Shown: piece after piece, positions 34,289 through 42,574 of the stretch
How positions within the stretch are numbered: position 1 is the first letter of the stretch
Layout of the letters: every line of letters begins with the position of its first letter
Source: an uncultured Lachnospiraceae bacterium
GTDB taxonomy: Bacteria; Bacillota; Clostridia; Lachnospirales; Lachnospiraceae
DNA length: 64,000 bases
Direction of reading: 5' to 3'
Assembly: GCA_910579685.1 (NCBI GenBank)
Contig: CAJTVN010000006.1
Span: forward strand, 1 to 64,000
The notes under the pieces: generated by a model
Seen by the model: the letters and a program-made list of their open reading frames with translations, nothing else
Databases searched by the model: none
What the model was told of the DNA's origin: nothing
Made by a program: the position numbers and the translations under genes

Positions 34289-35227
34289 ATGTCAAGTATA
34301 AAACTGGAAAGCATCATCGAGAAAATGAAACTGGAAAATCTGACACCGGAGCTGGATATTTCCAAAATTAAAATAACCCAGCCGGATATTAACAGGCCGG
34401 CGCTGCAGCTCGCAGGTTATTTCGAACATTTTGAGGCTACCCGGCTGCAGGTGGTTGGCTTCGTGGAATATTCCTATATGGAAGGACTGCCCAGGGAGAG
34501 ACAGAAGGAGATCTATACCAAATTTATCAGCAGCGAGATTCCCGCAATTGTTTTCTGCAGGGAGCTCAAGCCGGATGCTCTTTTCCTGGAGACTGCCGTT
34601 GCGAATAAGGTTCCCATTCTGATGACAAAAAAATCCACGTCGGCGTTTATGGCAGAAATTATCCGCTGGCTGAACGTTAAGCTTGCTCCCTGTATTTCCG
34701 TTCACGGCGTGCTGGTGGATGTCTACGGGGAGGGAGTGCTGATCACGGGAGAGAGCGGGATCGGAAAATCCGAGGCAGCCCTGGAGCTGATCAAGAGAGG
34801 ACACCGACTTGTCACGGATGATGCGGTGGAGATCCGTAAGGTGAGCGACGATACGCTGGTGGGCTCGGCGCCGGATATCACCAAGCACTTCATTGAACTG
34901 AGGGGTATTGGCATTGTGGATGTAAAGACATTGTTCGGTGTTTCCAGTGTAAAGGACACCCAGAATATTGATCTTGTCATCCGGCTGGAGGACTGGGACA
35001 AGGAGAAAGAGTACGACAGGCTGGGACTGGAGGAAGAGTATACGGAATATCTGGGAAATAAGGTAGTATGCCACAATATTCCCATCCGCCCGGGGAGGAA
35101 CCTTGCCATTATCTGCGAATCGGCCGCAATCAACCACCGGCAGAAAAAGATGGGCTACAATGCGGCGCAGGAGCTGTACCGGAGAGTGCAGGAATCCCTT
35201 GCCAGAAGAAGGGAAGAGGACGACTAG
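34289..35227 (+). CDS. hprK: HPr kinase/phosphorylase
   Basis: HprK phosphorylates HPr and Crh on Ser46 in response to glycolytic intermediates and removes the phosphate when they fall, controlling catabolite repression with CcpA. The 312-residue product has the catalytic SVHGVLVDVYG histidine region (about 137-147), Walker A GESGIGKS (about 154-161) and the HprK signature IELRGIGIVDVKTLFG (about 205-220). AAAGGAG lies 6 bases before the ATG. Both potential protein substrates are encoded in this window (the HPr at 19724 and the Crh-like protein at 38927). A ROK glucokinase and murB follow in the same direction. Confidence 0.96.
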   Translation: MSSIKLESIIEKMKLENLTPELDISKIKITQPDINRPALQLAGYFEHFEATRLQVVGFVEYSYMEGLPRERQKEIYTKFISSEIPAIVFCRELKPDALFLETAVANKVPILMTKKSTSAFMAEIIRWLNVKLAPCISVHGVLVDVYGEGVLITGESGIGKSEAALELIKRGHRLVTDDAVEIRKVSDDTLVGSAPDITKHFIELRGIGIVDVKTLFGVSSVKDTQNIDLVIRLEDWDKEKEYDRLGLEEEYTEYLGNKVVCHNIPIRPGRNLAIICESAAINHRQKKMGYNAAQELYRRVQESLARRREEDD

Positions 35228-35294
35228 GGTTTCTTTTTTCAAAAAAGGAATATTTGCGGAAGAATGAAATAAAAATAGAACAGGGGGAACAGTG

Positions 35295-36236
35295 ATGAAG
35301 AAATACGTATTTGGAGTGGATGTGGGTGGAACGACCGTAAAGCTTGGATTGTTTGACGCACAGGGAAACGTACTTGACAAGTGGGAGATTCCCACGAGGA
35401 CCGAGGATGAAGGTTCCCATATTCTTCCCGATATTGCGGACAGTATCCGGGAAAAGATGAAACGGATCGACAAGGATTCCGTTGTGGGAGTGGGCGTCGG
35501 AGCCCCTGGCCCTATAGACAGCAAAGGGGTGGTTCACCGGGCGGTTAATCTTGGCTGGGGAACCTTCAGCATTAAGGATACGCTGGAAGATCTGCTGAAC
35601 GTGCCCGTCATGGCGGGAAATGACGCCAATGTGGCCGCTCTGGGCGAGATGTGGATGGGCGGCGGACAGGGCTGCAGGGATCTCATTATGGTGACGCTGG
35701 GAACCGGCGTCGGCGGCGGCATTATCATTGACGGCAGGATCCTGACCGGCTCTGGCGGAGCAGGCGGGGAGATCGGGCATATGCATGTGGAGGACGAGGA
35801 AGAGGAGAGCTGCAACTGCGGCAACAAAGGCTGCCTGGAACAGTATTCATCGGCAACAGGCATCACCAGGCTGGCGAACCGCCTTCTTGCCGCAAGCGGC
35901 AGGGACAGTGTCCTAAGGGGCCGGGAGGTGTCTGCGAAATCTGTTTTTGACGCGGTAAAGGCAAAAGATCCCCTTGCGGTGGAGACAGCGGAAAAGTTCG
36001 GAAAATATCTGGGAGACGCCCTTGCGTCCATTGCATGCGTGGTGAATCCGGAGGCCATCGTGATCGGCGGCGGGGTGTCAAAGGCAGGAGAGATCCTGAT
36101 CGACTATATCAGGCCTCATTATGAGAAAAATGTATTCCATGGCAGCAGGGAAGTGAAATTCTCCCTGGCAACCCTTGGAAATGACGCCGGTATTTACGGT
36201 GCGGCGAAATTGTTATTGGATAGGAAGCGGGAGTAA
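35295..36236 (+). CDS. glcK: ROK-family glucokinase
   Basis: This kinase phosphorylates glucose (or a close hexose) with ATP. The 313-residue product shows the ATP-binding DVGGTTVKLGLF (about 8-19), the sugar-binding GAPGPID and GNDANVAALGE segments, the zinc motif CNCGNKGCLEQY (about 174-185) preceded by the metal histidine in GGEIGHMHVE, and a second ATP region IVIGGGVSKAGE. The ATG at 35295 is favoured over the GTG at 35292 because GGGGGA lies about 7 bases ahead. Its place behind hprK suits sugar entry into glycolysis. Substrate choice among ROK kinases cannot be read from motifs alone. Confidence 0.92.
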   Translation: MKKYVFGVDVGGTTVKLGLFDAQGNVLDKWEIPTRTEDEGSHILPDIADSIREKMKRIDKDSVVGVGVGAPGPIDSKGVVHRAVNLGWGTFSIKDTLEDLLNVPVMAGNDANVAALGEMWMGGGQGCRDLIMVTLGTGVGGGIIIDGRILTGSGGAGGEIGHMHVEDEEEESCNCGNKGCLEQYSSATGITRLANRLLAASGRDSVLRGREVSAKSVFDAVKAKDPLAVETAEKFGKYLGDALASIACVVNPEAIVIGGGVSKAGEILIDYIRPHYEKNVFHGSREVKFSLATLGNDAGIYGAAKLLLDRKRE

Positions 36237-36239
36237 AAA

Positions 36240-37160
36240 GTGCAGGGAATAAGCAGGGTAGTTTTGGATGTGATCAGGGCCTATGTGCCCGGTGATGATG
36301 TTCTGGAAAGAGAGCCTATGTGCAGGCATACCACTTTCCGGGTAGGGGGCAAAGCCGCCTGCTTTGTGAGGATAAGCAGTATCGGACAGCTTCAAAAACT
36401 GATTCCTTATTTTGAACAGATCGGGCTGCCTTACTTTATCCTTGGAAACGGAAGCAACCTTCTGGTAAGCGATGACGGATATGACGGCGTCATACTGCAG
36501 GTTGGAGATAAATTTGGCCGGATTTCCACAGAGGGAAACCATATGGAGGCACAGGCAGGGGCGCTGCTTTCCGCAGTGGCCAGATGCGCCCTGGAGCATG
36601 GGCTGACAGGCCTTGAGTTTGCGTCCGGAATCCCGGGAACCATAGGAGGCGGCGTGGTGATGAATGCGGGCGCATATGGAGGGGAAATGAAACAGGTGGT
36701 AACACAGGTCCGTGTGCTTGGAAGCGGCGGGGAGATCCTCACTCTTGACAGGGAAGCGATGGAGTTCGGCTACCGAAGCAGCGTGATTAAAAACCGCCGT
36801 TTCACGGTCTTGACCGTCACGCTTGAGCTGGCCTGCGGGGATAAAAAGGAAATACAGGCGAGAGTCGAGGAGCTTGCCAGGAGGCGCAGGGAAAAGCAGC
36901 CTCTGGAGTACCCCAGTGCGGGAAGTACCTTCAAAAGGCCGGAGGGATATTTTGCCGGAAAGCTGATTATGGAAGCGGGGCTTAAAGGCTATTCCGTAGG
37001 CGGCGCAAGGGTGTCTGAGAAGCACTGCGGGTTCCTTGTGAATACAGGGGACGCTTCGGCAGCGGACGTGGCGGCCTTGATCCGGGAAGTGCAGGAGAGA
37101 GTGAAGGATAAAACAGGAGTTTCTCTGGAAAGGGAAGTCGTATACCTGGGAAATTTGTAG
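36240..37160 (+). CDS. murB: UDP-N-acetylenolpyruvoylglucosamine reductase
   Basis: MurB reduces UDP-GlcNAc-enolpyruvate to UDP-MurNAc, a committed step of peptidoglycan synthesis, using FAD and NADPH. The 306-residue product has the FAD-binding ILGNGSNLLVSDDGYDG (about 64-80) and GIPGTIGGGVVMNAGAYGGE (about 127-146), the catalytic-serine segment AGSTFKRPEGYFAGKLI (about 226-242), and HCGFLVNTG near the end. The start is GTG, three bases after the ROK stop, with GGGAG just upstream inside that gene. The length is normal for the Firmicute type. rapZ follows after 9 bases. Confidence 0.96.
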   Translation: MQGISRVVLDVIRAYVPGDDVLEREPMCRHTTFRVGGKAACFVRISSIGQLQKLIPYFEQIGLPYFILGNGSNLLVSDDGYDGVILQVGDKFGRISTEGNHMEAQAGALLSAVARCALEHGLTGLEFASGIPGTIGGGVVMNAGAYGGEMKQVVTQVRVLGSGGEILTLDREAMEFGYRSSVIKNRRFTVLTVTLELACGDKKEIQARVEELARRRREKQPLEYPSAGSTFKRPEGYFAGKLIMEAGLKGYSVGGARVSEKHCGFLVNTGDASAADVAALIREVQERVKDKTGVSLEREVVYLGNL

Positions 37161-37169
37161 GAGGGTGTC

Positions 37170-38033
37170 ATGCGTTTTGTAGTGGTTACGGGAATGAGCG
37201 GAGGCGGAAAGAGCACGGCGCTCAGAATGCTGGAGGATGTGGGCTTTTATTGTGTCGACAATCTCCCGGTTCCCCTGATTGAGAAATTTGTGGAGCTGAT
37301 CGCAATGCCGGGAAGCGAAGTGAGCAAGGTGGCGCTTGGCCTGGATGTGAGAGCCGACCAGCCCTTTGAGGATGCGCAGAAGGCTTTGATGAAGCTGAGG
37401 GAAAACGGCTACAGCTTTGAGATACTCTTTATGGAAGCCAGCGATCAGGCGCTCCTGAAACGGTACAAGGAGACCAGAAGGCTCCATCCTCTCTCTCCCG
37501 GAGGCAGGGTCGAGGATGGAATCCTCAAGGAAAGGAAAATCCTGGAGGCGATCCGGGGCAGGTCGGATTACGTGATTGAAACTACCAATCTTCTAACCCG
37601 GGAGCTGAAGGAGGAGATTGACCGTATTTTTGTACAGAATGAGGAGTACAACAGCCTCATGGTGACGATTCTCTCCTTTGGGTTTAAGCATGGAATTCCG
37701 GCGGATGCGGATCTGGTGTTTGACGTCAGGTTCCTTCCCAATCCCTTTTATATCGAGGAGCTGAAATACAAAACCGGCAACGACAGGGAAGTCCAGGATT
37801 ATGTCATGGGCTTTCCGGAGGCGGAGACCTTTATCGAAAAGCTCAGCGACCTTCTGGAATTCCTGATTCCAAATTATGTAAAAGAGGGGAAGTACCAGCT
37901 GGTGGTTGGAATCGGTTGTACCGGGGGCAAGCACAGAAGCGTGACGCTGGCAAACAGGCTGTTTGAGCGCATGAAGAACAGAGGAAATTACGGACTTAAA
38001 ATAGCACACCGGGATGTGGGACAAGGGATTTAG
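37170..38033 (+). CDS. rapZ: RNase adapter RapZ / nucleotide-binding protein YvcJ
   Basis: This P-loop protein is called RapZ in enterobacteria, where it senses glucosamine-6-phosphate; in Bacillus the homologue YvcJ affects competence. The 287-residue product has Walker A TGMSGGGKSTAL (about 7-18), CVDNLPVPLI, and the C-terminal GIGCTGGKHRSVTLA (about 252-266) conserved in the family. GGAGG lies upstream of the ATG. The next gene is whiA after 10 bases. In most Firmicutes yvcK lies between these two, and it is absent here. The link to murB and glmM supply is suggestive but not shown. Confidence 0.94.
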   Translation: MRFVVVTGMSGGGKSTALRMLEDVGFYCVDNLPVPLIEKFVELIAMPGSEVSKVALGLDVRADQPFEDAQKALMKLRENGYSFEILFMEASDQALLKRYKETRRLHPLSPGGRVEDGILKERKILEAIRGRSDYVIETTNLLTRELKEEIDRIFVQNEEYNSLMVTILSFGFKHGIPADADLVFDVRFLPNPFYIEELKYKTGNDREVQDYVMGFPEAETFIEKLSDLLEFLIPNYVKEGKYQLVVGIGCTGGKHRSVTLANRLFERMKNRGNYGLKIAHRDVGQGI

Positions 38034-38043
38034 GTGGATTTTT

Positions 38044-38913
38044 ATGTCATTTTCAACAGAAGTAAAGGGAGAGCTGGAGCGTCTTATTCCGGGCTCCAGG
38101 CATTGTCGGCTTGCGGAGCTGGCGGCCATTATTCATTTCGGATGCAGAATTACCGGGGCGGAGGGAGATAAAAGGGCGTGTCTTCACACGGAAAATGAAG
38201 CGGCTCAAAGAAAGTACTTTACATTATTGCAAAAAACATTTATTATAAATACTGATACCGAGAAAGTGCTTCAGGCGATCAAGGTGTTTGATGGGGACAA
38301 ACAGGTTCGATTGCTTCAGGAAGGGGTGTGCTCTCTTCTGGTTAAGAACAGCTGCTGTAAGCGGGCTTTTCTTAGAGGCGCTTTTTTGTGTGCGGGTTCC
38401 ATGAGCGATCCTCTGAAGGGCTATCATCTGGAATTCGTGTGCGAGTTTGAAACACAGGCCCTGCAGCTGCGGGAGATTCTGCACAGCTTTGAAATAGAAG
38501 CGAAAATCGTAAGGCGCAAGAAGTATTATGTCGTGTACCTGAAGGAAGGGGCGGGAATCGTAGATCTGCTCAATGTAATGGGAGCCCACAGATCCCTTAT
38601 GAATCTGGAGAACCTGAGAATAGAAAAGGAAATGCGTAATTCGATTAACAGACAGGTCAACTGTGAGACTGCCAATATTACCAAGACAGTGAACGCTGCA
38701 AGCAAGCAGATAGAGGATATCCTTTTCTTGCAGAGGCATGTAGGGCTTTCGGGTCTGCCGGATAATCTTCGGGATATGGCCGAGGTCAGGCTGTCCCATC
38801 CGGATAGTTCCCTGCAGGAATTGGGGGGTTATCTGAATCCGCCGGTTGGTAAGTCCGGTGTTAACCATAGATTGCGAAAGCTGAGTGAGATGGCTGATAG
38901 AATCAGAGCCTAA
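38044..38913 (+). CDS. whiA: DNA-binding protein WhiA
   Basis: WhiA is a conserved Gram-positive DNA-binding protein linked to sporulation in actinobacteria and to cell division or chromosome segregation in Bacillus. The 289-residue product starts with SFSTEVKGELERL, followed by the LAGLIDADG-type fold (FLRGAFLCAGSMSDP, about 112-126) without homing-endonuclease catalytic residues, and ends with a helix-turn-helix region (LQELGGYLNPPVGKSGVNHR). The ATG at 38044 has AGGTGG 7 bases upstream. Crh follows after 13 bases, giving the Bacillus-like order rapZ-(yvcK missing)-whiA-crh. Confidence 0.95.
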   Translation: MSFSTEVKGELERLIPGSRHCRLAELAAIIHFGCRITGAEGDKRACLHTENEAAQRKYFTLLQKTFIINTDTEKVLQAIKVFDGDKQVRLLQEGVCSLLVKNSCCKRAFLRGAFLCAGSMSDPLKGYHLEFVCEFETQALQLREILHSFEIEAKIVRRKKYYVVYLKEGAGIVDLLNVMGAHRSLMNLENLRIEKEMRNSINRQVNCETANITKTVNAASKQIEDILFLQRHVGLSGLPDNLRDMAEVRLSHPDSSLQELGGYLNPPVGKSGVNHRLRKLSEMADRIRA

Positions 38914-38926
38914 AGGAGGAGTTATT

Positions 38927-39187
38927 ATGACAGAAAAGTTGATCGAGATTAAAATGTCAGAGGACTTGGATGCAAGGCCCATTGCTATGCTGGTTCAGAT
39001 AGCGAGCAGACATGAAAGCAGTATTTATCTTATGGCCGAAGGGAAAAAGGTAAATGCAAAGAGTATTATGGGGATGATGAGTCTGGTATTGAATCAAGGG
39101 GAAACAGTTGCGGTTGTGGCGGATGGAAAAGACGAGCACGAGGCAATTGCACATATAGGGGATTATTTGAGTGGCAAAACTGAATAA
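38927..39187 (+). CDS. crh: Crh-like HPr paralogue lacking the active histidine
   Basis: This 86-residue protein has the HPr fold but carries aspartate at position 15 (EDLDARPIA) in place of the PTS phosphohistidine. It keeps serine at position 46 (VNAKSIMGMM), the HprK target. Bacillus Crh is likewise histidine-less (glutamine at that place) and acts only in regulation as a CcpA co-repressor. Gene order after whiA matches Bacillus. AAAGGAGG lies 7 bases before the ATG. It cannot take part in phosphotransfer by the standard route; whether the aspartate mimics a phosphorylated or charged state is an open question. A terminator follows at once. Confidence 0.88.
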   Translation: MTEKLIEIKMSEDLDARPIAMLVQIASRHESSIYLMAEGKKVNAKSIMGMMSLVLNQGETVAVVADGKDEHEAIAHIGDYLSGKTE

Positions 39188-39192
39188 GAGTG

Positions 39193-39225
39193 AAAAGGGC
39201 ATCACGCTTTGCGGGGTGCCCTTTT
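39193..39225 (+). terminator. Terminator after crh
   Basis: AAAAGGGCA (39193-39201) pairs with TGCCCTTTT (39217-39225), with an inner GC/GC pair; the T run is short. It closes the hprK-to-crh run of genes. Confidence 0.75.
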
Positions 39226-39257
39226 ATGCACACGGGTACCCATATGAAATATGTCAG

Positions 39258-39320
39258 CAGAGCTGACGGGTGCCCGGTGCAGGCCCGGGGGAAAATGCTG
39301 CCAGTGGCAGCATGCCCCGG
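39258..39320 (+). other. Hairpin cluster before the lipid kinase gene
   Basis: GTCAGC-AGA-GCTGAC (39258-39272) is followed by a two-part stem: CCGGGG/CCCCGG (39285-39290 with 39315-39320) around ATGCTGCC-AGT-GGCAGCAT (39295-39313). It ends 35 bases before the start codon. It could be a structured leader or a small repeat; no riboswitch class is recognised. Confidence 0.4.
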
Positions 39321-39355
39321 CAGGGTATGCCAGGGAAACAGTGCAGGAGGCGGAC

Positions 39356-40276
39356 ATGAACAGGAAGAAAATGCTTTTTATTTACAATCCAAGAGCCGGT
39401 AAAGCGCAGATACGCAGTAACCTTCTGGATATGATCGATGTGTTTACCAAGGCGGGTTACGAGGTCACGGCCTATCCCACGCAGGCAAAAGGGGACGGGA
39501 TTAAGGCGGTGACGGACCGGGTTGCGGGTTTTTATGATATTGTTGCCTGCAGCGGGGGTGACGGGACGCTGGACGAGGTAGTAACCGGGATGATGCAGTG
39601 CGGGGAAAAGCTCCCGGTGGGTTATGTGCCTGCAGGCAGCACCAATGATTTTGCAGGCAGTCTCCATATACCCAAAAATATGGCGAAGGCGGCGGAGATT
39701 ATCGTAAGCGGCAGAGACTTTGCCTGCGATATCGGTCGTTTTAACAGCGATTTCTTTGTCTATATTGCGGCCTTTGGAGTCTTTACGGACGTTTCCTATG
39801 AGACGAGGCAGGATGTGAAAAATATATTGGGACACATGGCTTATATTCTGGAGGGGATGAAGAGGATTTCCAATATTCAGTCCTATCCCATGAAGGTCGA
39901 AGCCGGCAGCTGTAAGATAGAGGGAGACTTTATTTTTGGCATGATCACCAATTCAACTTCCGTGGGAGGGTTTAAGCGGATCACGGGTAGATATGTGCAG
40001 CTGGACGACGGGGAGTTTGAGGTGACTCTGGTCAAGCGTCCTGCCAATCCCATGGAGCTCAACATTATCATGGCAGCCCTCCTTAACCGGAATATCAACA
40101 CGGATCTCATGTACTGTTTTAAGGCTTCCCGGCTGAAAATCACATCCGAACAGGAGGTGGCATGGACGCTGGACGGGGAATACGGAGGAAAGCATACGGA
40201 GGTGGAGATCGAGGACTGGAAGCAGGCGCTCACCATACGCGTGCCGGACGGGCCGCTTCCTGCATTGGAAGCATAA
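39356..40276 (+). CDS. Diacylglycerol kinase-family lipid kinase (YegS/BmrU type)
   Basis: This 306-residue enzyme should phosphorylate a membrane lipid such as diacylglycerol using ATP. The N-terminal FIYNPRAGKAQIR and the catalytic-domain nucleotide loop CSGGDGTLDEVVTG (about 62-75) with PAGSTNDFAGSLHIP (about 87-101) are diagnostic. AGGAGG lies 5 bases before the ATG at 39356; the upstream frame from 39251 runs through the hairpin leader and is rejected. It stands alone between the crh terminator and the fba promoter. Lipid kinases recycle diacylglycerol left from teichoic-acid or glycolipid synthesis; the true substrate is not evident. Confidence 0.92.
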   Translation: MNRKKMLFIYNPRAGKAQIRSNLLDMIDVFTKAGYEVTAYPTQAKGDGIKAVTDRVAGFYDIVACSGGDGTLDEVVTGMMQCGEKLPVGYVPAGSTNDFAGSLHIPKNMAKAAEIIVSGRDFACDIGRFNSDFFVYIAAFGVFTDVSYETRQDVKNILGHMAYILEGMKRISNIQSYPMKVEAGSCKIEGDFIFGMITNSTSVGGFKRITGRYVQLDDGEFEVTLVKRPANPMELNIIMAALLNRNINTDLMYCFKASRLKITSEQEVAWTLDGEYGGKHTEVEIEDWKQALTIRVPDGPLPALEA

Positions 40277-40291
40277 AAACGAAAAAAGCTC

Positions 40292-40320
40292 TTTGCATTT
40301 GTTTTCCAATCTGTTATAAT
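40292..40320 (+). promoter_or_regulatory. fba promoter
   Basis: TTTGCA (40292-40297), 17 bases, TATAAT (40315-40320): a good sigma-A promoter about 50 bases before the fba start. Confidence 0.7.
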
Positions 40321-40369
40321 AAAGTTAAATTTGTAACAAACACTCTTAACAAAGAAAGGATGATTCAAA

Positions 40370-41305
40370 ATGCCATTAGTAACAACCACAGAAATGTTTA
40401 AAAAGGCATACGAGGGCGGTTACGCTATCGGTGCTTTCAACGTTAACAACATGGAGATCGTTCAGGCAATCACGGAAGCTGCAAACGAGCTGAGATCCCC
40501 CATCATTCTTCAGTGCTCCGCAGGTGCGAGAAAGTATGCGAAGCATGCTTACCTTGTACATCTTGTACAGGCTGCTCTTGAGGATACGGATATTCCGATT
40601 GCTCTTCACCTGGATCACGGTGCAGATTTCGAAATCTGCAAGTCCTGTATTGACGGCGGTTTTACCTCTGTAATGTACGATGGTTCCGCTCTTCCTTATG
40701 AGGAGAACATCAAGATCGCAAAGCAGGTTGCAGAGTATGCGCATGATAAGGGTGTTGTAGTCGAGGCTGAGCTTGGCACGCTTGCCGGTATTGAGGATGA
40801 CGTGGTAGTGGAGCACGGCGCAGAATCTTATACACAGCCTGAGCAGGTTGAGGACTTCGTGACAAGGACAGGTGTTGATTCCCTGGCAATCGCTATCGGA
40901 ACAAGCCATGGCGCATATAAGTTCAAACCCGGTCAGAAGCCTCAGCTTCGTTTTGACATTCTGGACGAGGTATCCAAAAGACTTCCCGGCTTCCCGATTG
41001 TACTGCACGGCGCATCCTCCGTACTTCCCAAGTACGTGGATATCATCAATGCGAACGGCGGTAAAATGGAAGACGCAATCGGTATTCCCGAGGACATGCT
41101 TCGCCAGGCTGCCAGATCCGCAGTTTGCAAGATCAATATTGACTCTGACCTGAGATTAGGCCTCACGGCTGGTATCAGGGAGCATATGATGGCTCATCCC
41201 GATCATTTTGATCCCAGACAGTACCTGACAGACGGACGTGCCTATGTGAAGGAAGTAGTTGCTCACAAGATCAAAACAGTTCTTGGTTCTGAAGGCAAGG
41301 CTTGA
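40370..41305 (+). CDS. fba: Class II fructose-bisphosphate aldolase
   Basis: This zinc enzyme cleaves fructose-1,6-bisphosphate to dihydroxyacetone phosphate and glyceraldehyde-3-phosphate in glycolysis. The 311-residue product has the N-terminal GYAIGAFNVNNMEIVQAI, the zinc-ligand and catalytic segment ALHLDHGADFEICK (about 80-93), GTSHGAYKF (His ligand, about 182-190) and VLHGASS (about 216-222). AAAGGATG precedes the ATG. Codon use is rich in the favoured C/T-ending synonymous codons, unlike neighbouring genes, as expected for a highly expressed glycolytic gene. A strong terminator follows. Related family members act on tagatose bisphosphate, but single-gene context supports fba. Confidence 0.95.
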   Translation: MPLVTTTEMFKKAYEGGYAIGAFNVNNMEIVQAITEAANELRSPIILQCSAGARKYAKHAYLVHLVQAALEDTDIPIALHLDHGADFEICKSCIDGGFTSVMYDGSALPYEENIKIAKQVAEYAHDKGVVVEAELGTLAGIEDDVVVEHGAESYTQPEQVEDFVTRTGVDSLAIAIGTSHGAYKFKPGQKPQLRFDILDEVSKRLPGFPIVLHGASSVLPKYVDIINANGGKMEDAIGIPEDMLRQAARSAVCKINIDSDLRLGLTAGIREHMMAHPDHFDPRQYLTDGRAYVKEVVAHKIKTVLGSEGKA

Positions 41306-41339
41306 GAGACAACATAGTGTAAACCAGATGAGAAAGTAA

Positions 41340-41412
41340 ATCCGGCATCCATACCGGATCAATCAGATTATGAAAAGAGCTGCTGCGCCTGTTTTGGTGG
41401 GCAGCTCTTTTT
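41340..41412 (+). terminator. Tandem hairpins and terminator after fba
   Basis: ATCCGG-N8-CCGGAT (41340-41359) is followed by AAAAGAGCTGC (41373-41383) pairing with GCAGCTCTTTTT (41401-41412), a strong intrinsic terminator with T run. Confidence 0.85.
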
Positions 41413-41438
41413 GCGGAAACAGGAGTGGGGGAAAGTGT

Positions 41439-42227
41439 ATGAATCTATTCAGGGAAATGGCTCTCTCGGTCTACAGCTTCAAGAGCTATAGAGAATTTAT
41501 AAAAAACAGGAGGATAAAGGTTTTCGGCTTTGGGGCGGTGTTCATGCTGATTTATTTTTGTCTGTCAACACTGCTTCCTTTTGCGGAGTCCCAGATCCGT
41601 AACGGAGGATTTGGCTCAAATCTGCAGTCGTCAGTGCCGGATTTTCAGCTGAGGGACGGAAGGCTGTGGGTGGACGGCGTGATTGAATACGAGTCGCCAT
41701 CCGGCTATATTTATATTGATACGGATCCGGAGTATTATTTCTATTCTGCGGAAGAGATGGAAGATTACCTTTACGGATACAGCAGTGCCATTCTGATGGA
41801 TTCGGAAAAGATGATTCTGAAAGGAAACGGCAGCGTGCAGGAACTTTATTTTTCCCAGATCAATGCGGAGCTTGGAAAACAGGATCTGATGAAGCTGGTG
41901 CCGTACCTCTATGTGATCATCGGATTTTTTATGATATTTGTTTATGTGTGGGAGACGGCGCTGTATTTTTTCGGGGCGCTTTTCGTAGCGCTGTTAGGAA
42001 TGGTCGTGGCCTCCTGCATGAAATTTAAGCTTGCTTTTGGCCGGATGTATGTTCTCGGAATCTACAGCAGGACACTGCCGTTGGTGATCAAGGCTTTGCT
42101 TTCCCTTCTGCCTTTCCAGATTCCACTATTCTTTATCGCAAATTTTGGCCTTTCCCTGCTGGTGATTGGGTGTGCGGTTTATCAGATGCAGGAGAGTGAA
42201 AAAATACGGCGTTCTGAATCCTTTTAA
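41439..42227 (+). CDS. DUF1189 membrane protein
   Basis: This 262-residue membrane protein fits the DUF1189 family, function unknown. It opens with the family block FREMALSVYSFKSYREFIKN (about 4-23), then a membrane segment (about 31-49), an outer domain with a ligand-like beta region (about 60-150), and four hydrophobic segments in the C-terminal half (for example LVPYLYVIIGFFMIFVYVW, ALYFFGALFVALLGMVVA). GGGGGAAAG precedes the ATG. It follows the fba terminator, so it may depend on read-through or an unseen promoter. DUF1189 proteins are often encoded near maltodextrin transport genes elsewhere, which is not the case here. Confidence 0.85.
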   Translation: MNLFREMALSVYSFKSYREFIKNRRIKVFGFGAVFMLIYFCLSTLLPFAESQIRNGGFGSNLQSSVPDFQLRDGRLWVDGVIEYESPSGYIYIDTDPEYYFYSAEEMEDYLYGYSSAILMDSEKMILKGNGSVQELYFSQINAELGKQDLMKLVPYLYVIIGFFMIFVYVWETALYFFGALFVALLGMVVASCMKFKLAFGRMYVLGIYSRTLPLVIKALLSLLPFQIPLFFIANFGLSLLVIGCAVYQMQESEKIRRSESF

Positions 42228-42295
42228 CAGTTCCGAACTCTGCGGTTATGGATGTGAAAGAAAACGGGAGCGAAAAGAATCCCATAAAAGGGAGG

Positions 42296-42325
42296 ATGCC
42301 AAGTAAGCTTTCGCCTACTTGGCAT
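42296..42325 (+). terminator. Candidate terminator after the DUF1189 gene
   Basis: ATGCCAAGTA (42296-42305) pairs perfectly with TACTTGGCAT (42316-42325); the following TTATTATG is a weak T tract. The rest of the 347-base gap up to guaA is AT-rich and shows only the guaA promoter. Confidence 0.6.
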
Positions 42326-42505
42326 TTATTATGAAAAAGTTATTTAAAAAATCAATTACTTGTGGCTGGCTTTGTTTTTGTCTTGCTGTATCTTATGATA
42401 TTAGTATAGGGCAGATAAATGTCTAAACAATGTTGTGGAATTGAAGTTTTTTTAAAATAAATGTAAACAAAATATGAACAAGGGAATTTGCCGGATAATG
42501 ATTTC

Positions 42506-42535
42506 TTTACAAGAAGATACGCAGTTTGCTATAAT
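42506..42535 (+). promoter_or_regulatory. guaA promoter
   Basis: TTTACA (42506-42511), 18 bases, TATAAT (42530-42535), 40 bases before the start codon. No purine riboswitch fold is apparent in the leader, which is too short for one. Confidence 0.7.
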
Positions 42536-42574
42536 GAATTCAACAAAAAATAAAAGATAAGGAGAGCCTTTCCC

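Noticed and set aside
42331..42574. Possible purine riboswitch before guaA
   Set aside because: No three-way junction with the conserved loop bases could be found; the distance from promoter to start codon is only about 35 bases.
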